From the NCBI GenBank assembly GCA_023259035.1, contig JAHFRA010000028.1, positions 1-33,564 of the forward strand: a DNA stretch of 33,564 nt, in the 5' to 3' direction. Positions 22,309-30,214 of this stretch are shown here, one piece after another. The translations under genes and the position numbers were made by a program. The number at the start of each line of letters is the position of its first letter. Positions within the stretch are counted from its first letter, which is position 1. Under the pieces are notes generated by a model. It saw only the letters and a program-made list of their open reading frames with translations. It was not told the origin of the DNA and did no database searches. Source of the DNA: Gallionella sp. (GTDB lineage Bacteria > Pseudomonadota > Gammaproteobacteria > Burkholderiales > Gallionellaceae).

Positions 22309-23610
22309 ATGGCACTCTCCGACTACATCTACACCTTCGGCCAGCACCTGCTCAAGCAGCACGGCGAACGGATACATAAAATTGCGCTGGACGCGGGATT
22401 CACCTGCCCAAACAGGGACGGATCAAAGGGGATTGGCGGCTGCACGTTCTGCAATAACAGCTCATTTAACCCCAACGTACAGCAAACCGGATCTCTTGAG
22501 GTGCAATTCGACAGCGGGCGGCACGCTATTGCGAAGCGGACTCGGGCAAAAAAGTTTCTCGCCTATTTTCAGGCCTATACCAACACCTATGCTGAAGTGG
22601 CGGAACTGGATGCTCTGTATCGCCAGGCCATGACCAAGCATGACATCATCGGTCTTTCCGTCGGCACACGTCCGGATTGCGTGTCCGGCAAAGTGCTCGA
22701 CCTGCTCGCCGAATACCGCGATGAAGGCCGCATCGTATGGCTGGAACTCGGCCTGCAATCGGCCTTCGACGAGACTCTGCGCCGGGTTAACCGCGGCCAC
22801 AATCTGAAGGAATACCGGGAAGTGGCCATCGAGGCGCGGCGGCGCGGCATTCCGTTATGCACTCATCTGATCCTCGGCCTCCCGGGGGAAGATGAATCCC
22901 ATTACCACGCCAGTCTCGACACCGTGCTGGATATCGGAGTGGATGGCTTGAAACTCCATCCGCTGCATGTGGTAAAGCACACCGTGCTTGCTAATCAGTG
23001 GCGGCGCGGCGAATATCAGCCATTGTCGCGTGAGGAATATATCCGCATTGCCGCTGACTTGATCGAGCGCACGCCGGAATGCATCGTGTTCCACCGCGTC
23101 ACCGGCACTGCTGCAAAAGATATTCTGCTGGCGCCGGAGTGGTGTTCGCAGAAATGGAACGTGCTCAACGGCATCGAACATGAGCTGGCTCGGCGTGACC
23201 ACTGCCAGGGGAGCCTGGCCGGAATGCCTTGGATTAACGGACAAAGCAGAGATACCGCCGCTGATAATGAGGCCTGCCATGCCCGTTTCCCTCACCCCCG
23301 CGACACATTACTGGCGCAGCCAGCCGCCTGCGGGAGCGGGGGTGAGGCGGCCATTCCCGCTCCGGATGCTTCGCAACGCCGTGTCACGGCCAGCGACCCC
23401 AACCCTCTCCCGTTGCCCTCTCCTCAATCCTCTGATGGAACTACTAGCCATTCGACTAGGCCACCCAAAGACGGCGACCAAGTCGCTGGTTATCCCGCAA
23501 GCGGGCGAGGAGGCGAACGAGAAATGCAATCTTTGATCCCGGCGGGAGAGGGGGCAAACGAATCGCTTCGCGAGTTTCACGTTAACGAGGAAATACTGAA
23601 TGCCGCTTAA
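22309..23610 (+). CDS. YhcC-like radical SAM protein (TIGR01212 family) with acquired C-terminal extension
   Basis: A 433-aa protein from the ATG at 22309 (MALSDYIYTFGQHLLKQHGE), which aligns with the family start; the frame extends 8 codons further up. The [4Fe-4S] cysteines are C33, C45 and C48 (C-x11-C-x2-C, in CPNRDGSKGIGGCTFC). Further family landmarks are LSVGTRPDC, LELGLQSAFDETLRRVNRGH, THLILGLPGE and LKLHPLHVVKHT. The chemical reaction of the family is not settled. The family core ends near residue 304. The remaining ~128 residues are Pro/Ser/Gly/Ala-rich and are encoded by DNA with REP-like inverted repeats (see 23290-23347 and 23403-23553), so they are probably not part of the ancestral protein. 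The stop overlaps the ubiU start by 11 bases, so the genes are coupled. Confidence 0.9.
   Translation: MALSDYIYTFGQHLLKQHGERIHKIALDAGFTCPNRDGSKGIGGCTFCNNSSFNPNVQQTGSLEVQFDSGRHAIAKRTRAKKFLAYFQAYTNTYAEVAELDALYRQAMTKHDIIGLSVGTRPDCVSGKVLDLLAEYRDEGRIVWLELGLQSAFDETLRRVNRGHNLKEYREVAIEARRRGIPLCTHLILGLPGEDESHYHASLDTVLDIGVDGLKLHPLHVVKHTVLANQWRRGEYQPLSREEYIRIAADLIERTPECIVFHRVTGTAAKDILLAPEWCSQKWNVLNGIEHELARRDHCQGSLAGMPWINGQSRDTAADNEACHARFPHPRDTLLAQPAACGSGGEAAIPAPDASQRRVTASDPNPLPLPSPQSSDGTTSHSTRPPKDGDQVAGYPASGRGGEREMQSLIPAGEGANESLREFHVNEEILNAA
23290..23347. repeat. REP-like inverted repeat inside the radical SAM gene
   Basis: CCTCACCCCCGC (23290-23301) pairs perfectly with GCGGGGGTGAGG (23336-23347), 34 bases apart. 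Together with CCCTCTCCCG (23403-23412) and CGGGAGAGGG (23544-23553) it makes a CCCTC/GAGGG-type repetitive stretch of the kind usually seen between genes. Confidence 0.7.
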
Positions 23611-24610
23611 CAAAATTGAACTGGTGTGCCCCGCAGGCAGCTTGCCGGCACTGAAGACAGCCGTGGACAACGGTGCGGACTGTGTCTACATGGGTTTCCG
23701 CGATGACACCAATGCGCGCAATTTCACCGGCCTGAATTTCAACCTCGCCAACGCAAAGGAAGGAGTGCGTTACGCCCATGCAAAAGGCAAAAAGGTTCTG
23801 CTGGCGCTGAACACCTACCCCCAGGCCAGCGGCTGGCAGCGCTGGATTACAGCCATCGACAACGCCGCCGAGTTGGGCATGGATGCGGTAATCCTGGCTG
23901 ATCCTGGGCTGATGCAGTACGCCACGAAAACTCATCCCGGGCTGCGCCTGCATCTTTCGGTGCAGGGTTCGGCCACCAACTACGAGGCAATCAATTTCTA
24001 CCATGAGCTGTTTGGTATCCAGCGTGCCGTGGTGCCGCGCGTGCTGGCGCTGGCCCAGGTCGAGCAGTTGATGGCTAACGCCAAGGTGGAAATCGAGTTG
24101 TTCGGCTTTGGCGGGCTATGCGTCATGGTAGAAGGACGTTGCGCCCTGTCTTCCTATGCCACCGGTGATTCCCCCAACACCTGCGGCGTGTGCTCACCGC
24201 CCAAGGCGGTGCGTTGGCAGGAAACCCCCAAGGGCTTGGAGTCGCGTCTGAACGGCATTCTCATCGACCGCTACGATGCAGGCGAAAATGCCGGCTACCC
24301 TACCCTGTGCAAGGGCAGGTTCGACGTGAGTGGGGAAACCTACTACGCGATCGAGGAACCAACCAGCCTCAACACGCTGGAACTGTTGCCGGAACTGCTG
24401 CGCATGGGCATCGCCGCGATCAAGATCGAGGGTCGGCAACGCAGCCCGGCCTACGTCGGACAAGTCACCAAGGTGTGGCGTCAGGCGATCGATAGCTGCC
24501 AACGTGATCCTCTGTCCTTTGCGGTCAACCCCGCATGGATGGCTGAGTTGGGGAAAGTATCCGAAGGGCAGCAACAGACCCTTGGCGCTTACTATCGCCC
24601 CTGGAAATAG
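23600..24610 (+). CDS. ubiU: UbiU, O2-independent ubiquinone hydroxylation protein (peptidase U32 family)
   Basis: A 336-aa protein. The start at 23600 has GAGG 9 bases upstream, inside the end of the radical SAM gene. N-terminal ELVCPAGSLPALKTAVDNGADCVYMGF is typical of U32 proteins. Cysteines C174, C181, C195, C198 and C237 (GGLCVMVEGRC, NTCGVC, LCKGRF) include the four expected to hold the [4Fe-4S] cluster. UbiU works with UbiV, in a heterodimer, and UbiT to hydroxylate the quinone ring with prephenate rather than O2 as oxygen source (established for E. coli). It was long annotated as a U32 peptidase (YhbU). The neighbouring ubiV and ubiT secure the assignment. Confidence 0.95.
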   Translation: MPLNKIELVCPAGSLPALKTAVDNGADCVYMGFRDDTNARNFTGLNFNLANAKEGVRYAHAKGKKVLLALNTYPQASGWQRWITAIDNAAELGMDAVILADPGLMQYATKTHPGLRLHLSVQGSATNYEAINFYHELFGIQRAVVPRVLALAQVEQLMANAKVEIELFGFGGLCVMVEGRCALSSYATGDSPNTCGVCSPPKAVRWQETPKGLESRLNGILIDRYDAGENAGYPTLCKGRFDVSGETYYAIEEPTSLNTLELLPELLRMGIAAIKIEGRQRSPAYVGQVTKVWRQAIDSCQRDPLSFAVNPAWMAELGKVSEGQQQTLGAYYRPWK

Positions 24611-24624
24611 AATATGGGAAACAA

Positions 24625-25536
24625 ATGAAATTAGCTCTGGGCCCAGTCCTGTACTACTGGAGTTGCGACACCATGCTCAAGTTTTATGATGAGATGGCCG
24701 ACGCGCCGGTAGACATCATTTACCTCGGCGAAACGGTCTGTTCGCGCCGCCACCTGTTGCGCCTGCAGGACTATCTGGACATAGCGGAACGGCTCGTTGC
24801 GAGCGGCAAGGAAGTCGTAATCTCGACGCAGACCCTTATCGAATCCGAGAACGATGTCAAAACCCTGCGCAAGATTACCGACAACGAGAATTTCAAAGTA
24901 GAAGCCAACGACATGGGAGCCGTGCGGCTGATGGCCAATAAAATGCCCTTCGTGGCAGGTTCGACCCTGAATGTTTACAACCCGCAGACTCTTGACCTGC
25001 TCGCCGGTCTGGGGGCGATGCGCTGGGTGATGCCGGTGGAAATGTCGCGGGAAGCACTCGTTTCGATACAGGATAATCGCCAGCAAAACCTCGAAACAGA
25101 GGTGCTCGCTTATGGGCGTCTGCCGCTGGCTTTCTCCGCCCGCTGCTTCACTGCTCGCCACAACAACCTGCAAAAAGACGACTGCCAATTCCGCTGCCTT
25201 GATTACGCGGACGGGCTTATCCTGAAAACTCGCGAGGGCCAGCCATTCCTGAACCTGAACGGCATCCAGACCCAATCGGCGCTGGTGCATAATCTGATCG
25301 GCGAGTTGGACGCGTTGCAGAACGCGGGCGTCGATGTGGTGCGGATTAGCCCGCAAGCACACCACACAGATGAGATACTGCGCCTGTTCAGGGGATGCCT
25401 GGAGCAACGCATGCCCCACGCATCGGCACTGGCACAGATCGAAAAGCTAATGCCGGAGGCCTCCTGCAACGGCTATTGGTATGGCAGGCCCGGCCTCGAT
25501 TTCATTCACAACAACTCTTTGGACTCTATCGCGTGA
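24625..25536 (+). CDS. ubiV: UbiV, O2-independent ubiquinone hydroxylation protein (peptidase U32 family)
   Basis: A 303-aa protein starting 14 bases after ubiU, with GGGA before the ATG. It begins KLALGPVLYYW, as UbiV proteins do. Cysteines C39 (GETVCSRRH), C174 (SARCFTARH), C187 and C191 (DDCQFRC) match the cluster-binding set of the family. It is the [4Fe-4S] partner of UbiU. No unusual insertions or losses were seen. Confidence 0.95.
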   Translation: MKLALGPVLYYWSCDTMLKFYDEMADAPVDIIYLGETVCSRRHLLRLQDYLDIAERLVASGKEVVISTQTLIESENDVKTLRKITDNENFKVEANDMGAVRLMANKMPFVAGSTLNVYNPQTLDLLAGLGAMRWVMPVEMSREALVSIQDNRQQNLETEVLAYGRLPLAFSARCFTARHNNLQKDDCQFRCLDYADGLILKTREGQPFLNLNGIQTQSALVHNLIGELDALQNAGVDVVRISPQAHHTDEILRLFRGCLEQRMPHASALAQIEKLMPEASCNGYWYGRPGLDFIHNNSLDSIA

Positions 25537-25546
25537 GAGGTAAAAC

Positions 25547-26011
25547 ATGAAACCACTTTTCATTCCGCAGCCTGTCAGTATCGTTCTTTCCCTGCTGCCC
25601 CAGTATCCCCATTCCCTGATCTTCACGCGGGCGATCAATCTGGCGCTGAAAGGCAAGTTGCACGATGAAGTCTGGCGCCCCCTGTATGGCAAGCAGGTCT
25701 GCATCCGCGTCAGGGATGCGGGCATCGCATTCCACTTCACACTCGGTGCGGATGGCCTGATTGCCCGCCATGCAGCATCCCAAAGCGACCTCACGATCAG
25801 CGCCAGCGCCCAGGATTTCATTCTGCTGGCGCTGCGCAAGGAAGACCCGGACACCCTGTTCTTCAGCCGCCGCCTGGTAATGGAAGGCGATACCGAACTG
25901 GGTTTGCTGGCGAAAAATACGCTGGATGCGATGGAATTGCCGCCGCTGGATTTTCGTGTTTTATTTCCCGATCATTTATTCGGCAAACTCCGCGCGTGCC
26001 TGCAGGCTTAA
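25547..26011 (+). CDS. ubiT: UbiT, SCP2-domain lipid-binding accessory factor of O2-independent ubiquinone synthesis
   Basis: A 154-aa protein starting 10 bases after ubiV, with AGAGG upstream. The SCP2 sterol-carrier fold covers about residues 40-135 (VCIRVRDAGIAFHFTLGADGL, SDLTISASAQDFILLALRKEDPDTLFFSRRLVMEGDTELGL; here quoted in parts). UbiT binds the hydrophobic quinone intermediates and presents them to UbiU/UbiV. It is the last gene of the four-gene coupled set that starts with the radical SAM gene. Confidence 0.92.
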   Translation: MKPLFIPQPVSIVLSLLPQYPHSLIFTRAINLALKGKLHDEVWRPLYGKQVCIRVRDAGIAFHFTLGADGLIARHAASQSDLTISASAQDFILLALRKEDPDTLFFSRRLVMEGDTELGLLAKNTLDAMELPPLDFRVLFPDHLFGKLRACLQA

Positions 26012-26074
26012 CCCGTCGCAATTTATTTCACCTGCCGACAGATTCACCGCCAACATCTTGCGTCCAATTATAAA

Positions 26075-27028
26075 GTGACCGAATTCGACCTGATCCGTCG
26101 TCACTTTACGCGCCCGACTCCGAGCGCGGTGCTCGGCGTAGGCGACGATGCCGCACTGCTGCAAGTGAGCGAGGGCAATGTGCTGGCGGTATCCAGCGAT
26201 ATGCTGGTCAGCGGCACGCACTTCTTTGCCGATGCCGATCCATTCCTGTTGGGACACAAGGCGCTGGCGGTCAATCTTTCCGATATGGCAGCGATGGGCG
26301 CCGTGCCGCGCTGGGCGACACTGGCGATTGCGTTGCCCGATGCGGATGAAGCGTGGCTGGGAAAATTCAGCGCGGGATTTTTTTCTCTGGCGCAACAACA
26401 GGGCGTGGAACTGGTCGGCGGCGATACCACGCGCGGGCCGCTCAATTTATGCGTGACGATAATCGGCGAGGTGCCCGCACAACAGGCATTGCGCCGCAGT
26501 GGCGCGCAAATCGGCGATGATATCTGGGTGTCGGGTACGTTAGGTGATGCCGCGCTGGCCTTGGCGCATTTGCAAAACCGCTTCGTGTTGAACGAGGCCG
26601 AGTTTGCCCTTTGTGTGATGGTCTTGCACCAACCGCAGCCGCGCGTGGCATTGGGTCTCGCATTGCGCGGCATTGCCACCAGCACAATCGATATTTCCGA
26701 CGGATTGCTGGCTGATCTTGGTCATATTCTCGATGCCTCGCAAGTTGGCGCACAACTTGATTTCGCAGCGCTGCCGATCTCTTCAACGTTGCTCGGTTAT
26801 ATGCAGCAACCGCTGGGCAGGCAATGCGTCCTAGCCGGCGGCGATGATTACGAATTGTGTTTCACCGTACCGGCCACACGTCATGCCGAAGTGTCGCACA
26901 TCGCCGCGCAACTCGATTTGCCGCTGACCCGTGTCGGGAAAGTTGTTGCGGGGCGCGGCTGTATCGTGCACGATGCGGCAGGTAATCCACTCAACGTTGA
27001 GGCTTGCGGTTATGACCATTTCCGGTGA
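26075..27028 (+). CDS. thiL: Thiamine-monophosphate kinase
   Basis: A 317-aa protein from a GTG at 26075 (MTEFDLIRRHF). It phosphorylates thiamin monophosphate to the active diphosphate. Family motifs: VLGVGDDAALL (ATP and metal site), SSDMLVSGTHF, NLSDMAAMGAVPRW, VGGDTTRGP, and SDGLLADLGHIL and GGDDYELCF in the C-terminal half. No ribosome-binding site precedes the GTG; an AT-rich TATAAA lies directly upstream, so translation of a leaderless or nearly leaderless transcript is possible. The last 17 bases overlap pgpA. Confidence 0.95.
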   Translation: MTEFDLIRRHFTRPTPSAVLGVGDDAALLQVSEGNVLAVSSDMLVSGTHFFADADPFLLGHKALAVNLSDMAAMGAVPRWATLAIALPDADEAWLGKFSAGFFSLAQQQGVELVGGDTTRGPLNLCVTIIGEVPAQQALRRSGAQIGDDIWVSGTLGDAALALAHLQNRFVLNEAEFALCVMVLHQPQPRVALGLALRGIATSTIDISDGLLADLGHILDASQVGAQLDFAALPISSTLLGYMQQPLGRQCVLAGGDDYELCFTVPATRHAEVSHIAAQLDLPLTRVGKVVAGRGCIVHDAAGNPLNVEACGYDHFR

Positions 27029-27515
27029 ATTGCTGGTTAAACCCGGCTGGAAATTCTTGCTGGGGCATCCGGCGCATCTGCTGTCATTCGGCTTCGGCAG
27101 CGGTTTGGCGCGCAAAGCACCCGGCACGTTCGGCACGCTGGTTGCGTTCCCGATGTATTGGTATCTCGCGCCGCACCTGTCGGACGCGCTGTTCATATTC
27201 ATACTGATCCTGGCATTCTCTATCGGCGTGTGGGTATGCGATATCACCGGCAAAGCGCTGGGCGTGGCCGATTACGGCGGCATCGTCTGGGACGAAATCG
27301 TGGCATTCATGCTGGTGCTGTTTTTTACCCCGCCCGGTTGGGAATGGTCATTGCTGGCCTTCACGCTGTTTCGTTTTTTCGACATCGTCAAACCGCCGCC
27401 GATCCGTTATTTCGATAACAACTGGCACGGCGGTCTCGGCGTCATGTTTGACGACCTGCTGGCGGCCGGATACGCGCTGTTGTGTTTAGCCAGCGTTAAA
27501 AGCCTGCTACTGTGA
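27012..27515 (+). CDS. pgpA: Phosphatidylglycerophosphatase A
   Basis: A 167-aa inner-membrane enzyme that removes the terminal phosphate of phosphatidylglycerophosphate. I chose the ATG at 27012 (MTISGELLVKPGWKFL), overlapping thiL by 17 bases; the frame is open further upstream inside thiL but shows no family resemblance there. Motifs: LLSFGFGSGLARKAPGTFGT, DYGGIVWDEIVAF, FRFFDIVKPPPIRYFDN and GGLGVMFDDLLAA. Several hydrophobic segments are present. The thiL-pgpA pair is a common proteobacterial arrangement. Confidence 0.95.
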   Translation: MTISGELLVKPGWKFLLGHPAHLLSFGFGSGLARKAPGTFGTLVAFPMYWYLAPHLSDALFIFILILAFSIGVWVCDITGKALGVADYGGIVWDEIVAFMLVLFFTPPGWEWSLLAFTLFRFFDIVKPPPIRYFDNNWHGGLGVMFDDLLAAGYALLCLASVKSLLL

Positions 27516-28189
27516 ACACGCTGTGCTTCCTGATTTATGCGGTATCGCTTGGCGCAAGCAGCATGGCTCTGGGAGCGGAATTCACTGCCAAAGTGATCGC
27601 CGTTTTGGATGGCGACACGATACTGGTCAAGCGTGTGAAGGGCCTGACAAAAATTCGTATGGCCGAAATAGATGCCCCGGAAAAGGCGCAAATCTTCGGC
27701 GAAACTTCCAGACAATCGCTGTCGGACATGGTGCTGGGCAAACAGATAAAAGTGGCCAGCCAGGCGATAGATCAATATGGGCGGATGGTTGCGCACATCA
27801 GCGTGGATGGCTTGGACGTGAATGCCGAACAAATTCGCCGTGGCATGGCGTGGGAATATTCCAACTACCATACTAATCACATGTTGGTGGCACTACAGAA
27901 CGAGGCGAAGCAAGTCCCGCGCGGCCTGTGGGCGCTCAGCACTCCCACGCCGCCGTGGGAGTGGCGTAAATTGCACCCGAATACAGCGCCGATGCAAACA
28001 TCTCTTGCCGCTTCACCTCCGGTTATGCCGCTCGATCCAGCCTGTGGCAAAAAGAAATATTGCTCCGAAATGTCATCATGCGAAGAAGCCAGGCATTACC
28101 TCACACAGTGCGGCATCAAATCGCTGGATGGAAATGGTGACGGCGTTCCTTGTGAAAAGCTGTGCACACCGGCAATAAAAGCCAAGTAA
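27512..28189 (+). CDS. Exported thermonuclease-like protein with C-terminal Excalibur motif
   Basis: A 225-aa protein from a GTG at 27512 that overlaps the pgpA stop (GTGA). It has a signal peptide (about 1-22, ending ALG-A). A staphylococcal-nuclease fold follows: VLDGDTILV, IRMAEIDAPE (active-site Arg and acidic residues), DQYGRMVAHI and AEQIRRGMAWEY. A Pro-rich linker leads to a Cys-rich tail with SLDGNGDGVPCEKLC, the DxNxDGxxCE calcium-binding Excalibur pattern. It probably degrades extracellular or periplasmic nucleic acid, in a calcium-dependent way. It is the last gene of the thiL-pgpA unit by overlap, although functionally unrelated. Confidence 0.9.
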   Translation: MNTLCFLIYAVSLGASSMALGAEFTAKVIAVLDGDTILVKRVKGLTKIRMAEIDAPEKAQIFGETSRQSLSDMVLGKQIKVASQAIDQYGRMVAHISVDGLDVNAEQIRRGMAWEYSNYHTNHMLVALQNEAKQVPRGLWALSTPTPPWEWRKLHPNTAPMQTSLAASPPVMPLDPACGKKKYCSEMSSCEEARHYLTQCGIKSLDGNGDGVPCEKLCTPAIKAK

Positions 28190-28295
28190 TTTTATGGCTG
28201 TTAACAAGGATGGTTGGAATGCGGAGGTATCGTGCATTTCAAAAAGTGAATACTTGTTTGCACATATCATCTTCAATAGTATTGATATGTAAACT

Positions 28296-28355
28296 TGTAT
28301 TCCCCGTACCCTTGGCGCGGGGTTAGGCGCAGGGCACGCGGAGAAATTTTATTGT
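28296..28355. repeat. Hairpin-forming dispersed repeat, copy 2
   Basis: CCCCG and CGGGG (28302-28322) close a hairpin with partly paired inner bases, followed by TTAGGCGCAGGGC and an AAATTTTATT tail, as in the copy at 8921. AACTTGTATTCCC at its left end also occurs at 8838. A GTCATCCCGGAAGCGGG stretch (28354-28370), a common intergenic repeat type, follows directly. Confidence 0.55.
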
Positions 28356-28385
28356 CATCCCGGAAGCGGGCACTGGAATAAAGAA

Positions 28386-28391
28386 TATAAT
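28386..28391 (+). promoter_or_regulatory. Possible -10 element upstream of the chemotaxis gene
   Basis: A perfect TATAAT lies 31 bases before the ATG. No matching -35 hexamer was seen at normal spacing, and no sigma-28 motif was found. Confidence 0.25.
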
Positions 28392-28421
28392 GAAGCGGTA
28401 ATTTCGATTGAAAAGAAGACA

Positions 28422-30140
28422 ATGATGGCCGAAAATTCAACCACAAAAAATGTCAGTATCAAAGCCCGTTTGTTATTGATCATGGCCGCAGCCTTGACGG
28501 GCATGATACTAATCGCTGTTTTTGCCTTGCAGTCAGAGAAAGCCACACTGCTCGAAGATCGCAAGGTCAAGACCCGCCATCTGGTCGAGGGCGCCCACAG
28601 CCTGCTCGGCCATTTTTATGACTTGCAGCAGAAAGGCGCGCTCACCGAAGAGGCGGCGAAAGATGCGGCAATGGAAGCGATCAAGGCGTTACGCTACGAA
28701 CAGAAGGAATACTTCTGGCTCAACGATTTCACCACGCCGATACCGAAAATGCTAATGCATCCGACGGTGCCTGCGCTGGACGGCAAGGTGCTCGACGCAG
28801 GAAAATTCAACTGTGCCACAAGTTTGCAGGGCGGGATTGACGGCGCTATCGATAAAACCGACGGCAAAAAGAATCTGTTCGTCGCTTTCAATGAGGTTGC
28901 CGGTAAATTCGGCCAGGGTTACGTCACCTACAACTGGCCCAAGCCCAAAGCGGGCGGCGGCACCACCGAAGAGCTTTACACCAAACTATCCTTCGTCAAA
29001 AAGTTTGATGGCTGGAACTGGTTAATCGGTTCCGGCATCTACCTTGACGATGTGGAAACTATCTTCTGGAATCACGCCGTTTGGTTGATCGGCATCATCA
29101 TGACGATAACCGCGCTGGTCGGAGGGGGCATGATTATGGTTATCCGCCGCATAACCAGATCGCTGAATGAGCTGGAAAGCGCCATGTACCAGATTCAGAC
29201 CAGCAACGATCTGTCGCGGCGGGTATCCGTCACCTCAAAGGATGAAGTTGGCCGGATCGGTCACTCTTTCAACCAGATGATCCAGAGTTTTCAGGAAATC
29301 ATCCAGCAGGTGGTTTCCAATTCGCACGGTGTAATGCAGGCTGCCGGCAAACTTTCCGAATCCTCGCATCGCGTTGCCGTCAGATCGCAGAGCCAGAGCG
29401 ATGCAACGGCATCGATGGCAGCGGCTGTGGAAGAGGTGACGGCTAGCATCGGCCATGTTGCCGATAGCTCGCAGGAAACTCATAACATTGCCCACAAATC
29501 GGGGGAATTATCCTCCCATGGCGGCGCGGTAGTACAGAGTGCGGCGACGGAAATGAGCAAGATCGCCGAGTCAGTCAATCAATCCTCACAGCTTATCCAG
29601 CGATTGGGCGAACATTCCAACCAGATTTCGGCCATCGTCAATGTCATCAAGGAAATCGCCGACCAGACCAACCTGCTGGCGCTCAATGCCGCCATCGAGG
29701 CGGCGCGAGCCGGCGAACAGGGGCGTGGTTTCGCCGTGGTGGCAGATGAAGTGAGAAAACTTGCCGAACGTACTGCCCGCTCCACCGAGGAAATTACTGC
29801 GATGATCGGCAGCATCCAGAGCGGTACGCAACAAGCTGTGGCGAGCATGCAGGAAGGCTGCGATCGTGTTACCGAAGGGGTGGCAATGGCGAATCGCGCC
29901 GGCGAATCGATGAGTCAGATCAGTGATGGCGCAAACCGGGTTATTTCTGCCGTCAGCGACATTTCTTCCGCTTTGCACGAGCAGAGCTCCGCCAGCAACC
30001 AGGTGTCACAACAAGTTGAAATAATTGCGCGCATGACCGAGGAAAACAGCGTGGCGGCGAATGAAATTGCCGGAGAGGCGCAACAACTGGAAAGCCTGGC
30101 GGGCACTCTGGAAAGTGCGGTCAGCCGGTTTAAGGCTTAA
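28422..30140 (+). CDS. Methyl-accepting chemotaxis protein with single-Cache sensor
   Basis: A 572-aa protein. Two adjacent ATGs (28422, 28425) are possible starts. Layout: transmembrane segment 1 (about 15-35), a periplasmic sCache_2-type sensor (about 36-210; [39 protein letters not shown]), transmembrane segment 2 (about 216-238), HAMP (about 239-292) and a long signalling coiled coil with the hairpin tip [20 protein letters not shown] and [18 protein letters not shown]. It ends VSRFKA, with no NWETF-like receptor-methylase tether. The ligand is unknown; sCache_2 sensors often bind small organic acids. No other chemotaxis gene is in the window. Confidence 0.95.
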   Translation: MMAENSTTKNVSIKARLLLIMAAALTGMILIAVFALQSEKATLLEDRKVKTRHLVEGAHSLLGHFYDLQQKGALTEEAAKDAAMEAIKALRYEQKEYFWLNDFTTPIPKMLMHPTVPALDGKVLDAGKFNCATSLQGGIDGAIDKTDGKKNLFVAFNEVAGKFGQGYVTYNWPKPKAGGGTTEELYTKLSFVKKFDGWNWLIGSGIYLDDVETIFWNHAVWLIGIIMTITALVGGGMIMVIRRITRSLNELESAMYQIQTSNDLSRRVSVTSKDEVGRIGHSFNQMIQSFQEIIQQVVSNSHGVMQAAGKLSESSHRVAVRSQSQSDATASMAAAVEEVTASIGHVADSSQETHNIAHKSGELSSHGGAVVQSAATEMSKIAESVNQSSQLIQRLGEHSNQISAIVNVIKEIADQTNLLALNAAIEAARAGEQGRGFAVVADEVRKLAERTARSTEEITAMIGSIQSGTQQAVASMQEGCDRVTEGVAMANRAGESMSQISDGANRVISAVSDISSALHEQSSASNQVSQQVEIIARMTEENSVAANEIAGEAQQLESLAGTLESAVSRFKA

Positions 30141-30205
30141 TGCCGATCACAAGGTTAAATCCACTGGCTTTAGCCGGTCAGCTTTAACCTTGTGATCGGC
30201 ATTAA
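30137..30205. terminator. Long perfect palindrome between the chemotaxis gene and gatB
   Basis: A 23-base arm (30137-30159, starting in the last codon of the chemotaxis gene) is repeated perfectly inverted at 30183-30205. The 23-base loop can itself form an inner stem (ACTGGCT/AGCCGGT, one mismatch). It lies between convergent genes, so a bidirectional terminator is the natural reading. There is only a short T-rich run on the plus side (GTTTCTT), and the arm is much longer than usual. Confidence 0.75.
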
Positions 30206-30214
30206 AGTTTCTTC

